A stretch of DNA of 64,000 nt from Brevipalpus yothersi (lineage: Eukaryota > Arthropoda > Arachnida > Trombidiformes > Tenuipalpidae). The notes beneath the pieces were generated by a model. The model saw only the letters and a program-made list of their open reading frames with translations, was not told where the DNA came from and made no database searches. The position numbers and the translations under genes were made by a program. The first letter of the stretch is position 1; every line of letters begins with the position of its first letter. Shown in pieces: positions 59,280-64,000 of the stretch. The DNA lies in NCBI GenBank assembly GCA_003956705.1, contig QZCP01000235.1:150702-214701 (forward strand), written 5' to 3'.

Positions 59280-61596
59280 AAACATATAATGTCGTCATTT
59301 TTTCCCAATTCATCCGTTTCATACGAAGAGTGGAGTCCAATGCTCTTTGATTTCATTTGTAAATCTCCCGAAACCTAATATACAGTCTTCATCCACACGT
59401 CTACACGATTTTTTCAGCTGACATACAAGAGCGTGACATCAACGGGTATCTATTTGCCAAAATTTACATCTTTGACTATACTGTATCTTCGCATTGTGGT
59501 CAGAGGCACCAGAGGAAAATGTTCGCTTCACTTTCTTAGTCATCTGATAATGTGAGGGACAAAGTTTCAAGATGATCGTCTACCTGAAGAATGGCCAGTT
59601 TCATCAATATGTCAACGAGCACTATCAAAGAACATCCAATTCATTGTTGATATTATCTCACCTCGATAACTGCCAGAGTAATTGAATCCAGATGATTGAA
59701 TTCAAATTTTGTTCATTGATTTTCATGCTTTTAAAATCATTTGTCGAGATGTTCCAAATCAATTATCGAATGCAGTAAAATGAACATTTTCTGGAGCATT
59801 GTTGAGGTGCCCTTGTGGTGATTGAAATGTCTCAAAAAAGTCGCTCATTCAAGCAATTGATGATCACAATCCATTTATGATGTATCACACACTCTCTTGC
59901 CCTCAATGGCGACTCAATCCAGTATCTCGTGGCCTGTATTGTTGGAATGAACTGAAAAAAACAGAGAATCAAAAATGAATAAAAATTCCATCCACTTGCT
60001 CACATCGAGGAACGAAGGCGAGAAAGAAATAAAGCGATATATGATTGCTTCAAATCAATATACTACTCCTCTTCGAAAAAAAGAGGGAGAGAAAGATACA
60101 TTCAGTGAATTCAAATTAATAAATTTGACATCGTTTGACGCCAATTGTCATCAATTGGCTGATTTAGTTTGCTTTTTAAAAAATCGTGATTCTGCATCCT
60201 TTAAGTAATCATTTTTTTCCGATGATTGCACATCATTTCTGTATCCACTCAATATATATATATAAAAATTCATTCAATATATATCTCAAGGATCAATCGA
60301 GGCCTTTGAATCTCTCTCTCTTTCATATTTCACCTCCCTCCTCCCCCTCCCATCTCTCGATATATAATTTTTTTCATTTTATTCCCCTTCTTTTGCTCAC
60401 TTATTCTCTCTTTTTCTCTCTTTTTTCTCTCTTTTCAGCTCTCTCTCTCTCTCTCTCTCTTCTCTCTTATTTTTGAGGAAAGAGAGAGAGAGAGTAGAGC
60501 CAGCCCTCATTTGAAAAATCATGTATTCTGGACGAATCAATCGCGCAGATTCTACCGGCAGAGGAGTGGCCTGAGTGAGAGAAGTGAAAAAAAAGTGAGT
60601 TTAGGAGAGAGAAAGAGAGAGCGAAGTTGCCGATCTCTCGAGTTGATCGTCGCTGTGTGAGAATCGCTCAAAGCCAGCCAGCTACATACATACATACTCA
60701 TATATACATTTGGGATCATTTGAGTAGAGTTTTTGAGTTTTTGAGCTGAGCAAAAATCATCATCCATCAAAATCAAACTTCGGTAGTAGTATCAAAAAAT
60801 ATTGCCACCAAAAGCGACCATCAGCTTTTTTGACTATTATTATTATTACAACTACCATACTATGTATATGACTTATATATACTTCTTATATTCGCCAATT
60901 TTTTGTTGAAAATTTCTGTGAAAAGTGACTCTCTTTCTCTTCCTCTCTCTCTCTACTCGCTTCCTGGCCTCAACATCATCAGTTTGATAAAAATGTGTAC
61001 CATGTGCTTATATATGTGATCTGATTTCTTCTTCTTCCTCTTCTCCTTTTCTTCTTGATCTACCTTCGATCGACAACGTTGTTCAAATTTTTGAACGTTG
61101 TCGATTCGGCATCAGTTTTACCGCCCCAGTGAAAATCGACATACATCAATTTTGGCAAAAGTTTATCTCTCCATATATACATACATTTTACATTTATCTT
61201 CACTCATCGTCTTCCCTTCCTCTTCCAACAACTACTATTCGATTCATTTTCTTCTTGTAACCATTATCGTCCGGACATTTAGCATCAATTTTCTCACCAC
61301 TATTCTATGCACACACTTACATCGATATTCGATTGAATAGCTGCAAAAAAATTATCGAGCATCATCGACATCATCAGCATCATATTTGCTGATTATTTCT
61401 TCAATCATTCCTCATTTGAACTTGTTTATCTATTATAAACTTCTTAGAGAAAAAAAATACTTTAATCAATTTCGACATCACCTGTAACTGTTAAGTGATT
61501 TATATATACATATATTGCATCATTTAATTGTAACAATTAGCAACCAAATCATCCAGCAAGCTGTCCAGCATTTGTTCCATTATCAACATTTCCACC
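59280..61596. other. Gene-free stretch with TC-rich 5' untranslated sequence
   Basis: No supported gene. Its last part is probably the 5' untranslated region or promoter of the PLDLS gene: pyrimidine-rich, with CT/GA runs near 60439-60494 and a strong inverted repeat at 61069-61105. Confidence 0.55.
61069..61105 (+). promoter_or_regulatory. Strong hairpin in the leader region of the PLDLS gene
   Basis: ATCGACAACGTT (61069-61080) and AACGTTGTCGAT (61094-61105) are perfect complements around a 13-base spacer whose own CAAA/TTTG ends can extend pairing. It lies about 490 bp before the ATG at 61597 and could be a regulatory fold or a binding site. Confidence 0.55.
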
Positions 61597-61639
61597 ATGG
61601 ATTATCAACCGTTAGACTTGAGTATAAGTCAAAATTCAC
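61597..61639 (+). CDS. First coding exon of a gene with an N-terminal PLDLS motif (partial)
   Basis: The context CCACCATGG is an ideal start site for translation. Fourteen codons (MDYQPLDLSISQNS plus one base) end at a good donor, C|GTGAGT, at 61640. Read without splicing, the frame hits TAA at 61646. An in-frame TAA at 61531 argues against a start further upstream. PLDLS is the classical CtBP corepressor-binding motif, used by many zinc-finger, Snail/ZEB-type and nuclear-receptor-like repressors. Nothing on the rest of the window to 64000 continues the protein, so the remaining exons lie outside. I infer a DNA-binding repressor but cannot name it. The short exon is supported by start context, donor and motif together, not by homology to a known gene. 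Confidence 0.6.
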
Positions 61640-63145
61640 GTGAGTAAAAAAACTGACTCAAGTTCAAGATAAAAAGATTCCATATTGATTAGCATTGATG
61701 ATAACTAAGTTCGAATCCTAAACTCCAGAACAACTCGAAACCGTTGTAAATGTTCATCAAACATGTGCGATTCTGAACGTTTTTCTGTTTGTCATGAGAA
61801 TCTGATGTTATCATTTTCATGATAATATCCTGGAATGATCATTTTTCATTAGCATTGACATCAGTTTTCAGTCGGAAAATCTTCACAATTTCATGATAAT
61901 TACCCATTCCTCACCCATTCCCGGTGGAGAATGCAAACATGTGCCCAGAAGATGTGTAAAAAAAGTGTGAGAGATAGACAGACAGAGAGAATCAAAGTAT
62001 CAGTTCGGTGTGTGTGTGTGTGAAGATAATTATTTCGATTATTATCTGTAAGAACTTGATGAACAGTAACTAAAACAACTTATTGTGTTATCTACTATCT
62101 GCTTGTCGCTGCTCATACTGTGTTCATTTTTCTCTCTCTCTCTTCCTCTCTCTCTTTCTTTTTTTTCTCTCTCTGTAATTTAGTTGAATGTCTCGCCTCT
62201 TCTTATTTCAATCTCATCTTTCGTCTTCTCATCATCATTCATTCGCTCGCCTCCAATTCATGTGTAATTTTATCATCATCACTTGTCTTTCTTCTCTAAA
62301 CGTACTTTATCATTTTGCTCATTTCCTAAGTTCATCAGGAAAACGAATGAGAATGAGTGGAAAAATGAACACCTCGAATTTCTTTTTCCTACTTTTTCAA
62401 TAATGTTTATGGATATAACGTGCATACCTAAACGATTTGATCGTAGATCGATATGTGTTGATGATTGGAATAGATTTGCTATGGGTTATGGATTCATAGG
62501 AAGAAGAGAGATGGATAGAGAATGATGTAAAGACAGAGTTCAATATAATCTATGGATGACCTAATCAAGTGTTCAATGACATTTGTGTTAACTATTCATC
62601 AATAAACACACTTTTTTATCATCTTGGCAGGCATTTCATATTGCATGCTGGGTGTTGATAAATAATCAGGACATCGGTTAAAATTGCCAGCATCCGATAA
62701 TATTTGACTGTTCAAAGTCCTTTTCCAGTTTCGAGGCTTAATGATTAGTTTTGATGAGCTTCTGGATGGAAAAATGAGAAAATTGAGCCAAAAATGAGTT
62801 TTGACCTCTGAATGCACACCAAATCAATATAATATGATCATATGGAGGAATTAAGTTCCTATTGTCTAAAATTGATCGATTTGATGATAATTTGAATTGT
62901 TCCATCCACCATAGGCTGTGAAATCTGTGCAAAGTTTTTTTCTGATTAATAGGAAAATTAATTTCTCAGGTTCTCTCGTTCACACACCAAAAACAATATT
63001 GAGAGCGAAAAATGAGCCATTCATCCAATAATAATAATTGTCCAACTCGATGTATCCGAAAAAGTTGAGATGAAATAACGAAAAAAAACTTGATTGATCA
63101 TATATAGAGCTCTTGTTTCAGTATTGAGAGTGCGTATGTAAAGAG

Positions 63146-63147
63146 TA

Positions 63148-63201
<54 letters not shown>
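63146..63201. repeat. (GA)n microsatellite
   Basis: About 27 units with one AAA interruption. Confidence 0.95.
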
Positions 63202-63204
<3 letters not shown>

Positions 63205-63722
63205 TAAAAAATCAACTCATTTGATTGGTAATCAGTGACAATGAGATTGCTTAGTGATGAGAATTTTTCATCCATTCTCAGCTCATACTTAAGCATACCT
63301 TTGATTTGAATCTCAGCTTGGTACCAAATTGGACCGAAATAGTATCTTCATTTCATCAGTAATTCAGTTATACGTATACACACTCACATTCTGATGTGAA
63401 AATTCTCACAATATTTTATTCCCTTAAAAATTTATCGATAATGATTGAAGTACCGTTACACGTCTCCAAGTTTATATATGTATATGCCTTTTTTTTCAAA
63501 AATGATTCTATCAATTCTATTTTATGATGTTCGCTTGAATATATGTGTGTATATATTTTTAGTTCTCACCTATTCAAAGTCATTCCTATTCCCTCGTTTT
63601 TGACTCTTCTTCTTCTCTTTCTTCTTCTTCTTCTTCTTAATCTTACACTTGCTCTCTCTCCTCCTCCTCCACCGCCTCCTCTTTCTCTCTTTTCTCATTT
63701 AACATCCAATCTCTCTTGTACT

Positions 63723-63724
<2 letters not shown>

Positions 63725-63763
<39 letters not shown>

Positions 63764-63772
63764 AAGAGAGAG
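63725..63772. repeat. (GA)n microsatellite
   Basis: About 18 pure GA units followed by a short AAAG-interrupted tail. Confidence 0.9.
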
Positions 63773-63950
63773 CATCCAAGCGAAATACATACATCAGTGG
63801 CTGTATACAAGTAGCAGAAATCTACATGAAAAGCAATCCTCATTTTTCTCCCACATTCTCACTATATTCATTTATATCATTATTCTATCTTCTTCTTGCC
63901 ATATTTAATGAACTTTTCAAACACTGTTGGCAGTCTTTTTTTTCTGTAAA

Positions 63951-63953
<3 letters not shown>

Positions 63954-64000
<47 letters not shown>
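63954..64000. repeat. (TC)n microsatellite cut by the window edge
   Basis: At least 23 TC units. The tract continues beyond 64000. Confidence 0.9.

Larger units (their letters stand above)
61640..64000 (+). other. Start of the first coding intron of the PLDLS gene
   Basis: At least 2.36 kb of intron, with no acceptor-exon pair that continues the frame convincingly. It contains GA tracts at 63146-63201 and 63725-63772, and a TC tract that runs off the window end (63954-64000). Frames inside it are not recognisable. Confidence 0.55.

Overview
The window is nuclear DNA from a eukaryote, most likely an arthropod. I infer an acariform (astigmatid-type) mite from AT-rich DNA, compact genes with few introns (most 60-250 bp), many (GA)n/(TC)n tracts, and protein sequences that look arthropod but diverge strongly. 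I cannot name the species. There is one assembly gap of 159 N (5765-5923) inside a (GA)n tract. No virus, phage or bacterial material is recognisable.

Layout, left to right. Plus strand: otopetrin proton channel (2614-9911, six exons), ribosomal protein S14 (10409-11018), cytochrome oxidase assembly factor COA4 (11968-12273), and a gene whose product starts like dynein light chain LC8 and continues as the C-terminal third of nucleoporin Nup188 (13062-15378). Minus strand: a secreted or membrane-anchored orphan (20935-22314), a secreted protein with four six-cysteine CxCC repeats (27833-28984), and coproporphyrinogen oxidase CPOX (30818-31995). Then a plus-strand single-pass membrane protein with a PPSY motif (32982-33815), COG4 (minus, 34318-36769), complete LC8 dynein light chain (plus, 37498-37767), ribosome-assembly factor TSR1 (minus, 38170-40505), calcium-independent phospholipase A2 PLA2G6/iPLA2-VIA (minus, 42086-44991), goosecoid homeobox (minus, 50031-54904), tRNA ligase RTCB (plus, 55877-57397), U5 snRNP WD40 protein SNRNP40 (plus, 58215-59279), and at 61597-61639 the first coding exon of a gene that leaves the window, encoding a CtBP-type PLDLS motif.

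The genes do not form a single pathway. Most are housekeeping: translation and ribosome assembly (RpS14, TSR1), RNA processing (RTCB, SNRNP40), Golgi tethering (COG4), mitochondria and haem (COA4, CPOX), lipid metabolism (PLA2G6). Two parts are developmental-type regulatory loci with long non-coding flanks (goosecoid, the PLDLS exon). Long gene-free stretches (15.5-20.9, 22.3-27.8, 45.0-50.0 and 59.3-61.6 kb, and the otopetrin and goosecoid introns) hold GA/TC microsatellites, some fold-back pairs, a GGCC-rich island and two degenerate dispersed repeat families.

The most unusual items are the LC8-Nup188 chimeric reading frame, with the intact LC8 gene only 24 kb away, and the four-repeat CxCC secreted protein, which I cannot assign to a known family.
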